Shown here in pieces: positions 56,299 through 64,000 of a DNA stretch of 64,000 nucleotides. The DNA is from Clostridium simiarum (GTDB lineage Bacteria > Bacillota > Clostridia > Clostridiales > Clostridiaceae): assembly GCF_018919175.1 (NCBI RefSeq), contig NZ_JAHLQL010000001.1, positions 1,302,001 through 1,366,000 of the forward strand, given 5' to 3'. Every line of letters begins with the position of its first letter. The stretch's first letter is position 1. Made by a program: the position numbers and the translations under genes. Below the pieces are notes generated by a model. That model made no database searches. It was given only the letters and a program-made list of their open reading frames with translations, and was not told the origin of the DNA.

Positions 56299-56586
56299 TT
56301 ACTTTTCTTCTTCAACCAAAATTTCTATCAATAGCTTAACTCTAGGATCCTTAATCTTATAAATAATCTCAAGTCCCCTTCTTTCTCCTTCCACTAATCC
56401 TGCGGATTTAAGTTTCTGCAAATGCTGTGAAATAGTAGACTGAGGTATTTCAAGACAATCCTGCATAGATGTAACATTACACTCACCGCTTTTAATAAGA
56501 CCTCTTAAAATGCATAACCTTACAGGGTGAGCCATAACTTTTAGTAATTCTGCTGTATCTTGAAACCTCTTATAATTATTGTCCAT
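56299..56586 (-). CDS. ArsR family repressor
   Basis: A 95-residue winged-helix regulator. The DNA-recognition helix is in IPQSTISQHLQKLKSAGLV, followed by the wing VEGERRGLEIIYKIKD. Cysteines are few (C28, C36, C44 in RLCILRGLIKSGECNVTSMQDC, spaced) and could sense metal or persulfide sulfur. An inverted repeat just upstream is the likely operator. It precedes the sulfur-reductase fusion, and a persulfide-responsive role like that of SqrR/BigR proteins is plausible but unproven. Confidence 0.92.
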   Translation of the reverse strand: MDNNYKRFQDTAELLKVMAHPVRLCILRGLIKSGECNVTSMQDCLEIPQSTISQHLQKLKSAGLVEGERRGLEIIYKIKDPRVKLLIEILVEEEK

Positions 56587-56603
56587 TTACCACATCTCCT
56601 GTT

Positions 56604-56631
56604 ATATCGTTATATTTATATATTACGATAT
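56604..56631. promoter_or_regulatory. Predicted ArsR operator
   Basis: ATATCG (56604-56609) and CGATAT (56626-56631) form an inverted repeat separated by 16 AT-rich bases, 18 nt upstream of the arsR start, as expected for autoregulation. Confidence 0.55.
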
Positions 56632-56664
56632 ATTGATATTAATGTCAATATTTTTAAATACAAT

Positions 56665-56697
56665 AAAAGACTATTCCCTTTTAAGAAATAGTCTTTT
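56665..56697. terminator. Terminator after the GNAT gene
   Basis: AAAAGACTATT pairs with AATAGTCTTTT, 11-nt loop, with T-rich flank on the minus strand. Confidence 0.85.
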
Positions 56698-56753
56698 AAA
56701 CACCATTTAATTAGTGATTACCTTAATTTGTTATAAAAAAGTTAATTTAAAAA

Positions 56754-57347
56754 CTATAGTACTTTAGCCATTTTTATTATTCTATTACCAAATATATTTC
56801 TATCATAAACTAATCTATAATTAATTTTTCTATAAAATTTTGCTACATATTCGTCCTTTGCTAAAAGGGTACATCTGGAGTAATTATTTTCTTTTGCAAG
56901 TAATTCTGCCTCTTCCATTAATATCTTTCCAATACCTAAACCTCTAGCTTTATTATCTACAGCTATATTAGCTATATAAAGATCTCCCTTGTTGCACTCT
57001 TTAATAACAGAAAACTTCAGTTCATTTAATAAAAAACCCACTTTTCTTTTAAACCCTCTAAGATTTTTTAATATGGCTAAATCAGTTTTTATATTACTAT
57101 ATTCTAATTCATTATATGGTATTGTTACAAGTACACCTACCACTTCTCCATTATGCTCAGCAATTTTAGAATAGCTTGAACTATACCTTGAATTATGATT
57201 TCTAATAAGATCTTTTATTATATTTAGATTTTCTTCTTTACTCTTACCTCCCCATATTTGCTCTGGTTCGTTCTCAGTACTATAAATTAATTCAGCCATA
57301 ATACTACTGTCACTATCTTGAGCATCTCTAATGCCCGTACTACCCAT
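56754..57347 (-). CDS. GNAT family N-acetyltransferase
   Basis: A 197-residue acetyltransferase. The acetyl-CoA pyrophosphate-binding motif is ARGLGIGKILMEEAE near residues 133-147, preceded by the beta-strand LYIANIAVD. The N-terminal half (about 1-60) is longer than the minimal GNAT fold. The substrate is not predictable. GGGAGG precedes the ATG. Terminators on both sides make it monocistronic. Confidence 0.92.
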   Translation of the reverse strand: MGSTGIRDAQDSDSSIMAELIYSTENEPEQIWGGKSKEENLNIIKDLIRNHNSRYSSSYSKIAEHNGEVVGVLVTIPYNELEYSNIKTDLAILKNLRGFKRKVGFLLNELKFSVIKECNKGDLYIANIAVDNKARGLGIGKILMEEAELLAKENNYSRCTLLAKDEYVAKFYRKINYRLVYDRNIFGNRIIKMAKVL

Positions 57348-57552
57348 GATTTAAACCTCCCTGGTTATCTAAATAACCTTTACTTAATACCATTATACTC
57401 TGTTCCAAAGAGCTATTTAACTCATGTTATTGCTGAATTTTCATGTACAAAAGAGACTTATTTAAAATAAACCTTTAATATAAAAAGCACAATTAAGTAC
57501 TTAAAATCACCTTAAGAAGTACCCATAATTCCTTGCTTTAACTCATATAAAA

Positions 57553-57578
57553 ATCAGGTAGGCAAAGCGCCTACCTGA
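57553..57578 (-). terminator. Terminator of the FliK/FlhB/phosphoesterase operon
   Basis: TCAGGTAGGCGC and GCCTACCTGA form a GC-rich stem with a short loop, followed by TTTTTAT on the minus strand. Confidence 0.92.
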
Positions 57579-57590
57579 AATAATATTTTA

Positions 57591-58277
57591 TTATAAAATT
57601 GTTACAGGGTTAAAATCTATATAATCACAGGATGTCATTATATATTCTATACCATCTTTATATCCATTTAAAACCCTATTTAAAGCAGGTCCATGCAAAT
57701 GGCCATATATAACCTTAGATACCCCATATTCTTTAAATATCTTGGTAAATTCAGATTCTTCAAATCTTTCATTTGTAGGAGGATAATGAATCATCACTAT
57801 TATCTTCTTGTATCCCTTTTTAACAGCCATATCTAAAGATAATTTAAGTCTTATAACCTCTCTTTTATATATTTTTTCATCATGACTTGTATAATTATCT
57901 CCTCCTGGGCAGTTCCATCCTCTAGTGCCACAAATAGCCCAATCCTCATAATTAAAAAAATTATTCTGTATAAAGTTCATATTCTGAAACATAGAATTAA
58001 GCTTTGTAATACTAGTCCACCAATAGTCATGATTTCCCTTAATAAATATTTTTCTGCCAGGTAGTTCACTTATCCATTGCAGTTCTTTTAAGCTTTCCTC
58101 CATAGTCATAGACCAAGATATATCCCCTGCAATAAGTACTGTATCCTCTTTTGTAATTTTATTTAACCAATTATTTTTTATTTTTTCATCGTGTTTAAAC
58201 CACTGATCTCCAAACACATCCATTGGCTTATCACCACTTAAGGCAAGATGTAGATCAGATATAGCATATAAGGCCAT
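57591..58277 (-). CDS. Calcineurin-like metallophosphoesterase
   Basis: A 228-residue metallophosphoesterase. Metal-binding motifs are SDLHLAL, AGDISW, KGNHDYWW, MIHYPP and YGHLHG, all intact and in order. The substrate is not known; relatives are annotated as phosphohydrolases or phosphodiesterases. It follows the FlhB-like gene by 7 nt with AAAGGTGAG before its ATG, so it is cotranscribed with the FliK-like and FlhB-like genes. Confidence 0.94.
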   Translation of the reverse strand: MALYAISDLHLALSGDKPMDVFGDQWFKHDEKIKNNWLNKITKEDTVLIAGDISWSMTMEESLKELQWISELPGRKIFIKGNHDYWWTSITKLNSMFQNMNFIQNNFFNYEDWAICGTRGWNCPGGDNYTSHDEKIYKREVIRLKLSLDMAVKKGYKKIIVMIHYPPTNERFEESEFTKIFKEYGVSKVIYGHLHGPALNRVLNGYKDGIEYIMTSCDYIDFNPVTIL

Positions 58278-58284
58278 TTCTCAC

Positions 58285-58551
58285 TCACCTTTCTCCCACA
58301 AGTTTATCTATATCAGCAACATAAGCTATTATCTCTGCTACAGCTTCATAAAGCTCTGAAGGTACATAGTCACCTACATCAACATTATTTAATAAGTCAG
58401 CCAATTCTTTATTGTAAACTACAGGGACATCATTTTCCTCTGCTTTTTCTAATATTTTATCTGCTATCTGCCCCATACCTCTAGCTGTAACAACAGGAGC
58501 ATCATAGGAACTTTCATACTTAATAGCAGCTGCTTTCCTTCTTTTTTTCAC
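58285..58551 (-). CDS. FlhB-like C-terminal-domain protein
   Basis: An 88-residue protein equivalent to the cytoplasmic switch domain of FlhB without its membrane part. The block KYESSYDAPVVTARGMGQIA resembles the region after the FlhB cleavage site, but the NPTH autocleavage motif is replaced. This is the YlqH/FlhX-type protein of Gram-positive bacteria. The start is GTG, with AAGGTGGTGG upstream. It lies directly after the FliK-like gene, as in the Bacillus ylqG-ylqH pair. Confidence 0.9.
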   Translation of the reverse strand: MKKRRKAAAIKYESSYDAPVVTARGMGQIADKILEKAEENDVPVVYNKELADLLNNVDVGDYVPSELYEAVAEIIAYVADIDKLVGER

Positions 58552-58595
58552 AGTTAAACCACCACCTTAAGAGCTAAACTTAATGTTTTAAATTT

Positions 58596-60686
58596 TTAAA
58601 CCATAACATTTAAAGCTGTAAAATCACTATCATTGAAAAATTCTCTGCAATTTATTATATCAGAAACAACCTGCTTTTTAGAAACTTTAATTTCGCACTG
58701 GTACCCTAATCCTTCTAAAGACTCCACTAAAACTTGTTTTTTCTTGTTTAATATATCCGTAAATTTCTCATGAGATTTTATCTCTAAATTCATAAAATTA
58801 TTTTTTACTTTTATAAATCCATCCACTTCTCCTAAAAACTGAGTCTTTACAGTGACTACCATCTTAACATCCTTTGAATCAATTTTTTTACCCTCTTCTC
58901 GCTTATCTTTTATGATTATCTTACAAGGATACTCGCTATAATTTAATGATATAGGTAAGTTCATATAATAGTATTGATTTGAAATTGTATTAAATACTTT
59001 GAAATCACTTATATTATCTCTTATAATTGATAATATATTATTAATATTATCTTTCCCCTCTAAGGATTTATTTAATATACTTTTAATTATATTTTTCATA
59101 TCTTCAGTTTTTATATTTATTTGATTTTTTACTGCCTCTGCACCCTCTTTTAATAGTTCATTAGATATAGTATTAGCTACTTTTTCTTGAATTAAGCTTT
59201 TATCTTTAGAACTTTCTACTCCTAAAAGGGTTTCACTATTTTCTACCACAGTTGAATTTAAAACTTCTCCTAAATTTTCTTTTAACATATTTAACCCATC
59301 ATGTTTTTTTGCATCCTTCACAAATTCCATTAAAAATTTTACAGTTGCATTAGAGCTTAGCCCTTCCTTACTTTGAATATTCAAAATCTTAGCTATACTT
59401 TCTTCACTTAAATTATCTAAAATTGATATGCTTTTAGACATATCTTCCGACACATTTGATAAAACCTTTTTGAAATTTGTAAGAGATTGTGCTTCAGTTT
59501 TTTCTTCCATAAAAGCAGTTAGATTATTTATTTCATTTTCCGTTAAGATAAGCTCTTGAGGAAACATATTTTTTATTTCAAGCTTTAGTTGATCTTTATA
59601 ATTAGAAATCTGTTGTTCTCCTATATCCACAAGTAAAAAAAGATTTTCAAAATCCTGTACATTAAATTCCCCTTTTGCGATATATTCCAACATATCATCT
59701 ATATTTATTTTTCCTATTTTACAAAATTCATCTAAATTATTTAGCAAGTTATTTTTTGTATACCTATTTAATACAGAAGTTAAATCAGACAAAGAATCCT
59801 TATTAATATTCATATCCATTTTTAGTACATCTTTTATACCTTGAGATAAGATATCTTCTACTTTTTTCTCATCAAGAGTTCCCCTTTCTATAACTTCTGC
59901 TTTTGGTACTTCTAGTTCTTCTATCTTTACTTCTTGAACTTCCTCAAGAATTGTTGGAACCTCTTTACTATTATTACTTTCTTCTAACATTTCATCTATG
60001 TTTTTTAATAGAGCATAAAGGTCACTATCTCCTTTGAACATATTTTTAAAACTTTGAATACTTTCTTTATCTAGTGGGATATCATTTTCTATAATAAAAA
60101 GCAAATCATCTATGGATATATCCTTAAGCTCATTAAAAAATTCTTTTAATACTTTTTCAATCTTCTTTCCTTCAGTACTATTTATATCTATAGATTTACT
60201 ATTTAAATATTTAGCTATAAAAGCCGACTCTTTTTGCGGATCAGATAATATCTTTTCTTTAAAATCTACTAAATTTTTTATTTTTGAAATGTTCTCCTTA
60301 TTTAAATCTATATTATGCTTTAGCATTTTAATTAAAAGAGCTCCATCTTCCTCTGATAATCCGTTCTCTTCTAATATAGAGTTAATAGAACTCGCAATAT
60401 TATCTTCAGAAGCACCTTCTCCTTTTAAAGCCTTTATCTTAAGTTTACCATCTTCAAATCCTTCTACAACAAATCTTTTTATACCTCTGTAGTCTAGATC
60501 AATATCCCCTTCTACTTCAGCACTAAATTGCCAACCATCTATTAATCTTAAAGAAACCTCTTTCTTAGAATCTCCAGTTCCTATCACTCTTGCTGAAAAC
60601 TTCTCTCCTGTTTGAAAAGTTAGCTTTGATGTAAATTTTTTATTGGTACTTCCGTAAGGATTATTTACATTAATTATATTTTGCAT
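58596..60686 (-). CDS. Large FliK-like / YlqG-like protein
   Basis: A 696-residue soluble protein. Most of it is helical and rich in acidic and amide residues, with several repeated themes such as ISIDDLLFIIENDIPLDKES and NIDDMLEYIAKGEF. The C-terminal 130 residues are beta-rich (YYYMNLPISLNYSEYPCKI) and resemble the FliK hook-length-control C-terminal domain. In Bacillus a similar gene, ylqG, precedes ylqH. Its partner here is the FlhB-like protein 45 nt downstream, so a role with a secretion switch is possible. Function unknown. Confidence 0.75.
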   Translation of the reverse strand: MQNIINVNNPYGSTNKKFTSKLTFQTGEKFSARVIGTGDSKKEVSLRLIDGWQFSAEVEGDIDLDYRGIKRFVVEGFEDGKLKIKALKGEGASEDNIASSINSILEENGLSEEDGALLIKMLKHNIDLNKENISKIKNLVDFKEKILSDPQKESAFIAKYLNSKSIDINSTEGKKIEKVLKEFFNELKDISIDDLLFIIENDIPLDKESIQSFKNMFKGDSDLYALLKNIDEMLEESNNSKEVPTILEEVQEVKIEELEVPKAEVIERGTLDEKKVEDILSQGIKDVLKMDMNINKDSLSDLTSVLNRYTKNNLLNNLDEFCKIGKINIDDMLEYIAKGEFNVQDFENLFLLVDIGEQQISNYKDQLKLEIKNMFPQELILTENEINNLTAFMEEKTEAQSLTNFKKVLSNVSEDMSKSISILDNLSEESIAKILNIQSKEGLSSNATVKFLMEFVKDAKKHDGLNMLKENLGEVLNSTVVENSETLLGVESSKDKSLIQEKVANTISNELLKEGAEAVKNQINIKTEDMKNIIKSILNKSLEGKDNINNILSIIRDNISDFKVFNTISNQYYYMNLPISLNYSEYPCKIIIKDKREEGKKIDSKDVKMVVTVKTQFLGEVDGFIKVKNNFMNLEIKSHEKFTDILNKKKQVLVESLEGLGYQCEIKVSKKQVVSDIINCREFFNDSDFTALNVMV

Positions 60687-60860
60687 AGCTTCATCCTCCA
60701 GAGTTAAATTTCATAATTATTACTATATTATCGTATAAAAATAGAATTTCTGAACATGAACAACTCACTTTACTTATAGATATTATATGTAAGAAATCCT
60801 TATTAATAATATTTAAACTTTCAATGGAAAGAATCTTAAACTTTAGCTTAAATAAATATA

Positions 60861-60890
60861 AAAAACTACTCTTTTTTGAAAGAGTAGTTT
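60861..60890. terminator. tyrS terminator
   Basis: AAACTACTCTTT pairs with AAAGAGTAGTTT, with T runs on the minus-strand 3' side. Confidence 0.88.
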
Positions 60891-60933
60891 AAAATTGTTT
60901 CTTAACCTTAATACTTAATAAATATATTTTTAA

Positions 60934-62154
60934 TTACTGTATTATTATCTTATGATAATTTTTCTTTCCTCTTCTAACTAGAGCTATTCCATCTTTAAAA
61001 TCTTCTTCCTTTAGTGTGACTAACGTATCCGTAATTTTTTCATCATTTAAAGATAATCCATTTTGTTGAATTAATCTTCTAGCCTCTCCCTTAGAAGGAA
61101 GTATTCCCTTATTAACTAATATCTCTACTAAAGTAGAATTTAACTCTTCTTTGCTTATAGTAACTGTAGGAACATTTTCCATGTTTCCTCCGCCACCAAA
61201 AAGAGCCTCTGCTGCGTTCTTAGCTTTAGTAGCTTCCTCTTCTCCATGAACTAATTTAGTAACTTCATATGCTAAAACCTTTTTAGCTTCATTTATTTCT
61301 GCTCCTTGAAGATTAGATAATCTTCTTACTTCATCCATAGGTAAGAAAGTCAATAAGCATAAACATTTTTCCACATCTGCATCGTCTATATTTCTCCAGT
61401 ATTGATAAAAATCATAAGGTGAAGTCTTTTCACTATCAAGCCATAAAGCTCCATTTTCTGTTTTACCCATTTTCTTTCCTTCACTATTTGTAAGAAGTGA
61501 GCATGTCATAGCAAAGGCTGATTTTCTTTCCTTTCTTCTTATAAGCTCAACTCCAGCTATCATATTAGACCATTGATCATCTCCACCTAACTGCATAGAG
61601 CATCCATATCTTTTGTTAAGCTCTAAAAAGTCATAGCCTTGCATTAGCATATAGTTAAATTCTAAGAAAGACAATCCTTTTTCTAATCTTTGTTTAAAAC
61701 ATTCTGCTGTAAGCATTCTATTTACTGAAAAATGTACACCTATATCTCTTATAAACTCAACATAATTTAAATTTAAAAGCCATTCTGCATTATTAACTAA
61801 TATAGCCTTTCCCTCTGAAAAATCTATAAATCTTTCCATTTGTTTTTTAATACTTTGAACATTATGCTCTATTTCTTCTTTTGTAAGCATTTTTCTCATG
61901 TCAGTTTTTCCTGAAGGATCTCCTATCATGGCAGTTCCGCCACCTAATAAAGCTATTGGTCTATGTCCTGCCTTTTGCATATGTGCCATAAACATAAGTG
62001 CAATAAAGTGACCCACATGTAAACTATCTGCTGTAGGGTCAAATCCTATGTAAAAGGTTACTGGTTCCTTTTTTAATAGCTCCTTTATCTCCTCTTCATG
62101 GGTCATTTGTTTTATGTATCCTCTTTCTAATAATGAATCAAAAACACTTGTCAT
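60934..62154 (-). CDS. tyrS: Tyrosyl-tRNA synthetase
   Basis: A 406-residue class I synthetase. The HIGH motif is HVGH at 46-49, and the KMSKS-type loop is KMGKT, as in TyrRS of the TyrZ-like group. The tyrosine-binding MQGYDFLEL and QLGGDDQW are present, and a C-terminal S4 RNA-binding domain ends the protein. Unlike leuS in this window, no T-box leader is recognisable in the short upstream gap, so regulation appears different. Confidence 0.97.
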   Translation of the reverse strand: MTSVFDSLLERGYIKQMTHEEEIKELLKKEPVTFYIGFDPTADSLHVGHFIALMFMAHMQKAGHRPIALLGGGTAMIGDPSGKTDMRKMLTKEEIEHNVQSIKKQMERFIDFSEGKAILVNNAEWLLNLNYVEFIRDIGVHFSVNRMLTAECFKQRLEKGLSFLEFNYMLMQGYDFLELNKRYGCSMQLGGDDQWSNMIAGVELIRRKERKSAFAMTCSLLTNSEGKKMGKTENGALWLDSEKTSPYDFYQYWRNIDDADVEKCLCLLTFLPMDEVRRLSNLQGAEINEAKKVLAYEVTKLVHGEEEATKAKNAAEALFGGGGNMENVPTVTISKEELNSTLVEILVNKGILPSKGEARRLIQQNGLSLNDEKITDTLVTLKEEDFKDGIALVRRGKKNYHKIIIQ

Positions 62155-62300
62155 CTTATAACTCTGCCTACCTTTCTTTCCATTATATCCATTAAGAAAT
62201 ATTCTATCACATATATTCTAATAGCCGCAACAGTTAAACTCTTCTTAAAGCTTATTTAAAATATTAAAATCTTTTGCAATTTACTGATTTATATGGTGAA

Positions 62301-62344
62301 AAATAAACCGATTAAAAAACTTAATTTTTTAATCGGTTTATTTT
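62301..62344. terminator. Terminator of the P-loop protein gene
   Basis: AAATAAACCGATTAAAAAA pairs with TTTTTTAATCGGTTTATTT, a 19-bp stem with a 5-nt loop. Confidence 0.92.
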
Positions 62345-62396
62345 GCAAAGGATTTATCTTTAACAGTTTGTTAACTGTAAAATAAGCTTTTTAAAC

Positions 62397-62807
62397 TTAA
62401 GCTACATATTTTTTAATAAATTCTGGCATAGCAGCGCATTGACCATTAATATTTATATAAAACTCCAACTTATAATTGTGAGCTAGTTTTTCCATCTTTA
62501 AAAACAAATGTGCCGCATCTTCTAAATTTCCAGAGACAACATTACACAATCCATCAATAAAGATAGTTTCTATATCATAGTCCTCTGAAAGTATGCCGCA
62601 CAAAAAACCATACAGTTCATCATAATCTTTTAATTTAAAATCTTCAGTAGTGATCATTCTGATTCTAGAATCCAAATCAAACATAGGCCTTCTATCATCA
62701 TCTATATATATGACAGTTCCTTTTGCTTCTTCTGCTTTATTGTTTGCTCGTTCTATTAAAGCCTTAGTTTTTCCTGTACCTCTTTCACTACAAAACACAT
62801 GTATCAT
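62397..62807 (-). CDS. Small P-loop NTPase of unknown function
   Basis: A 136-residue protein. Walker A is SERGTGKTK near residues 7-15 and a Walker B-like strand IETIFIDGL lies near residue 80. It resembles the core of a RecA/thymidine-kinase-like fold but has no other domain, so the partner or substrate is unknown. GTG at 62816 is open, but AAGGGGTGG fits the ATG at 62807. Its own terminator follows, so it is monocistronic. Confidence 0.8.
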   Translation of the reverse strand: MIHVFCSERGTGKTKALIERANNKAEEAKGTVIYIDDDRRPMFDLDSRIRMITTEDFKLKDYDELYGFLCGILSEDYDIETIFIDGLCNVVSGNLEDAAHLFLKMEKLAHNYKLEFYININGQCAAMPEFIKKYVA

Positions 62808-63179
62808 TTTAACCACCCCTTCATTATATTTCAGGTGAAAAATATCCTGTTAATACGATTATATAATATTCAGAATATTTTTTCAATATTGCTTTTAAAC
62901 TTAATAATTTATTTACATGTTATTTAAAATAATCTATTTCTTGATAAATAATTAAAAATTTTTTCCTCTATCCTTTATTAAAAAACTTGTTTTTTAATTT
63001 GTTTTTAATAGAATTATTAATTTTTTCCTATCCATATATATTTTCTCCTAATTTACCTATAATATACTATACCTACAGTAAAGTATATTATAGAAAAACT
63101 AAATTGTATTGTAGATGAAATAGTTTGAATAAATAAAAAGGGAGAATCCCATCTCTTTCAAGAAAAGTTCCTCCCTTAT
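62808..63179. other. 372-nt intergenic region with an inverted repeat
   Basis: No gene is supported. An 11-bp inverted repeat TATAATATACT / AGTATATTATA lies at 63058-63092 with a 13-nt spacer and no T-tract. It resembles the stem of the queG terminator at 21858-21903. The rest is AT-rich and must hold the promoter of the P-loop gene. Confidence 0.45.
63138..63177 (-). terminator. Terminator of the GGDEF gene
   Basis: On the minus strand AAGGGAG pairs with CTCCCTT across a long loop that has internal pairing, followed by TTTATTTATT. Confidence 0.65.
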
Positions 63180-64000
63180 CTATATATTAACTAAAACTTT
63201 ATTTTTGCCTGATCTTTTTCCTTCATATAATAACTCATCTGCTACTTGAAGCAGTTTGTTTACATCTCTTCCATCTTTAGGGTAATAAGATATTCCAAAG
63301 GTTGCTGTTATTTTATAGTTATTTTGCCTTAAGTCCACTTTATTATCCTTTATATTTTTTCTTATAGAGTCTATCTTCTCATAAACAGCTTTAGAGTTTT
63401 CTGCCTCTTCAATATATAATACAATTTCCTCTCCCCCATATCTAGCCACCATATCCTTTGGATTTAAATTATCTTTTATAAGTTCTACCGTGTTTAAAAG
63501 AACTGTATCTCCAAATTGATGTCCAAAACGATCATTTATATTTTTAAAATCATCTAAGTCTATCATGACAATGGCGAAGATATCTTTTTTTGATTTATTT
63601 ATTTTTTTCTCTACAAAATCAATAAAATATTTTCTTGTATATATTCCAAGTAGCGGATCCCTTTTAAGTTGTTCCTGTATCTCTTTATAAAGAAAACTAT
63701 TTTCAATTGCTATAGCAATTTGATTTGCTATAGAGGATATAAATTTTATGTGGTCATAGCCAAAAAAGTTCCATAGGGTATGTTCTAATATTATATAACC
63801 TATGAATTTATCTCTAAGTTGTATAGGCACTCCTATTATGGAATGTAAATCTATTCTATCTTCTGTCTGAAAAAGTGGCTCTTTACAGTTTAATATAAAA
63901 GGCTTACCATTTTCGATTCTTTTAATATACTTATTTTCCATAAGTATTAATGAGGAATCTTGAATATTACTAGCTTTCATAACCATCTCTCCATTTACTT
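63180..64000 (-). CDS. GAF-GGDEF diguanylate cyclase (5' end outside window)
   Basis: At least 273 codons of a diguanylate cyclase. The reading frame is open to the right edge, so the true start and the beginning of the GAF-like sensor lie outside. The visible GAF part ends near ANQIAIAIENSFLY. The GGDEF domain carries DLDDFKNINDRFGHQFGD and the active site as RYGGEE. No RxxD inhibitory site is seen 5 residues upstream. It would make cyclic di-GMP in response to a ligand bound by the GAF domain. Confidence 0.92.
   Translation of the reverse strand, partial: VNGEMVMKASNIQDSSLILMENKYIKRIENGKPFILNCKEPLFQTEDRIDLHSIIGVPIQLRDKFIGYIILEHTLWNFFGYDHIKFISSIANQIAIAIENSFLYKEIQEQLKRDPLLGIYTRKYFIDFVEKKINKSKKDIFAIVMIDLDDFKNINDRFGHQFGDTVLLNTVELIKDNLNPKDMVARYGGEEIVLYIEEAENSKAVYEKIDSIRKNIKDNKVDLRQNNYKITATFGISYYPKDGRDVNKLLQVADELLYEGKRSGKNKVLVNI

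Noticed and set aside
60112..60492. 126-codon plus-strand ORF opposite the FliK-like gene
   Set aside because: Antisense shadow; Ser/Phe/Leu-rich composition is the typical mirror of AT-rich coding DNA.
62361..62376. ACAGTT-TGTT-AACTGT palindrome after the P-loop gene as a Rex or other operator
   Set aside because: It lies downstream of a gene and before a terminator, not near a promoter I can support.
62155..62396. T-box leader for tyrS
   Set aside because: The gap is short and contains no GTGGTACCGCG-type motif or specifier arrangement.

Overview
This window is a chromosomal segment of a low-GC Firmicute, almost certainly a proteolytic, spore-forming Clostridium (sensu stricto). The base composition is very AT-rich. 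The ribosome binding sites are strong AGGAGG types, and starts at TTG and GTG are common. The gene set includes glycine reductase (Stickland fermentation), a spore-cortex lytic enzyme, [4Fe-4S] L-serine dehydratase, T-box leaders and a tandem glycine riboswitch. Species cannot be fixed from the sequence alone; similarity to the C. botulinum group I / C. sporogenes lineage is an inference. No CRISPR array, complete insertion sequence, prophage, rRNA or tRNA gene was seen.

Layout. 1-2584 (minus): start of the glycine reductase operon, a tandem glycine riboswitch followed by grdX-trxB-trxA-grdE, running off the left edge. 2678-11035 (minus): degV-type gene, trmL, a Cof-type phosphatase, a MoxR-DUF58-transglutaminase module and a VanW-family protein. 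11269-15026: M42 peptidase, ddl, pyrC. 15146-18857 (plus): TetR-regulated ABC/FtsX exporter. 18937-25572 (minus): TPM-domain protein and LemA, nth and plsC, a Cys T-box operon cysK-cysE-queG, and sleB. 25835-36395: YgiQ-type radical SAM protein, lipid kinase, pssA, serine dehydratase, a TGS-domain nucleoside kinase, a DUF421/DUF4363 pair and fba. 36401-45912: nucleoid-associated protein, CYTH protein, MATE pump, Leu T-box with leuS, methyltransferase, two-component system. 46309-46638: a HesB-like selenoprotein read through an in-frame UGA. 46763-51199 (minus): VWA metallopeptidase-like protein, AAA ATPase and a DUF4116 repeat protein, then a small alarmone synthetase. 51552-53540 (plus): DUF2225 protein and a sensorless chemoreceptor. 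53642-56631 (minus): an ArsR regulator and a four-module sulfur/CoA-disulfide reductase fusion, separated by an unexplained GC-richer segment. 56754-64000 (minus): GNAT, phosphoesterase, FlhB-like and FliK-like proteins, tyrS, a small P-loop protein and a truncated GGDEF protein.

How it fits together. Amino-acid fermentation and sulfur/selenium chemistry recur: glycine reductase with its own thioredoxin system, serine dehydratase, cysteine synthesis under a Cys T-box, a persulfide-handling fusion enzyme and a selenocysteine HesB-like protein. The last is the clearest feature that ordinary ORF calling misses: a UGA at codon 37, followed 26 nt later by a hairpin with the geometry of a bacterial SECIS element. 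Most other genes are clostridial housekeeping genes in short operons punctuated by clear intrinsic terminators.
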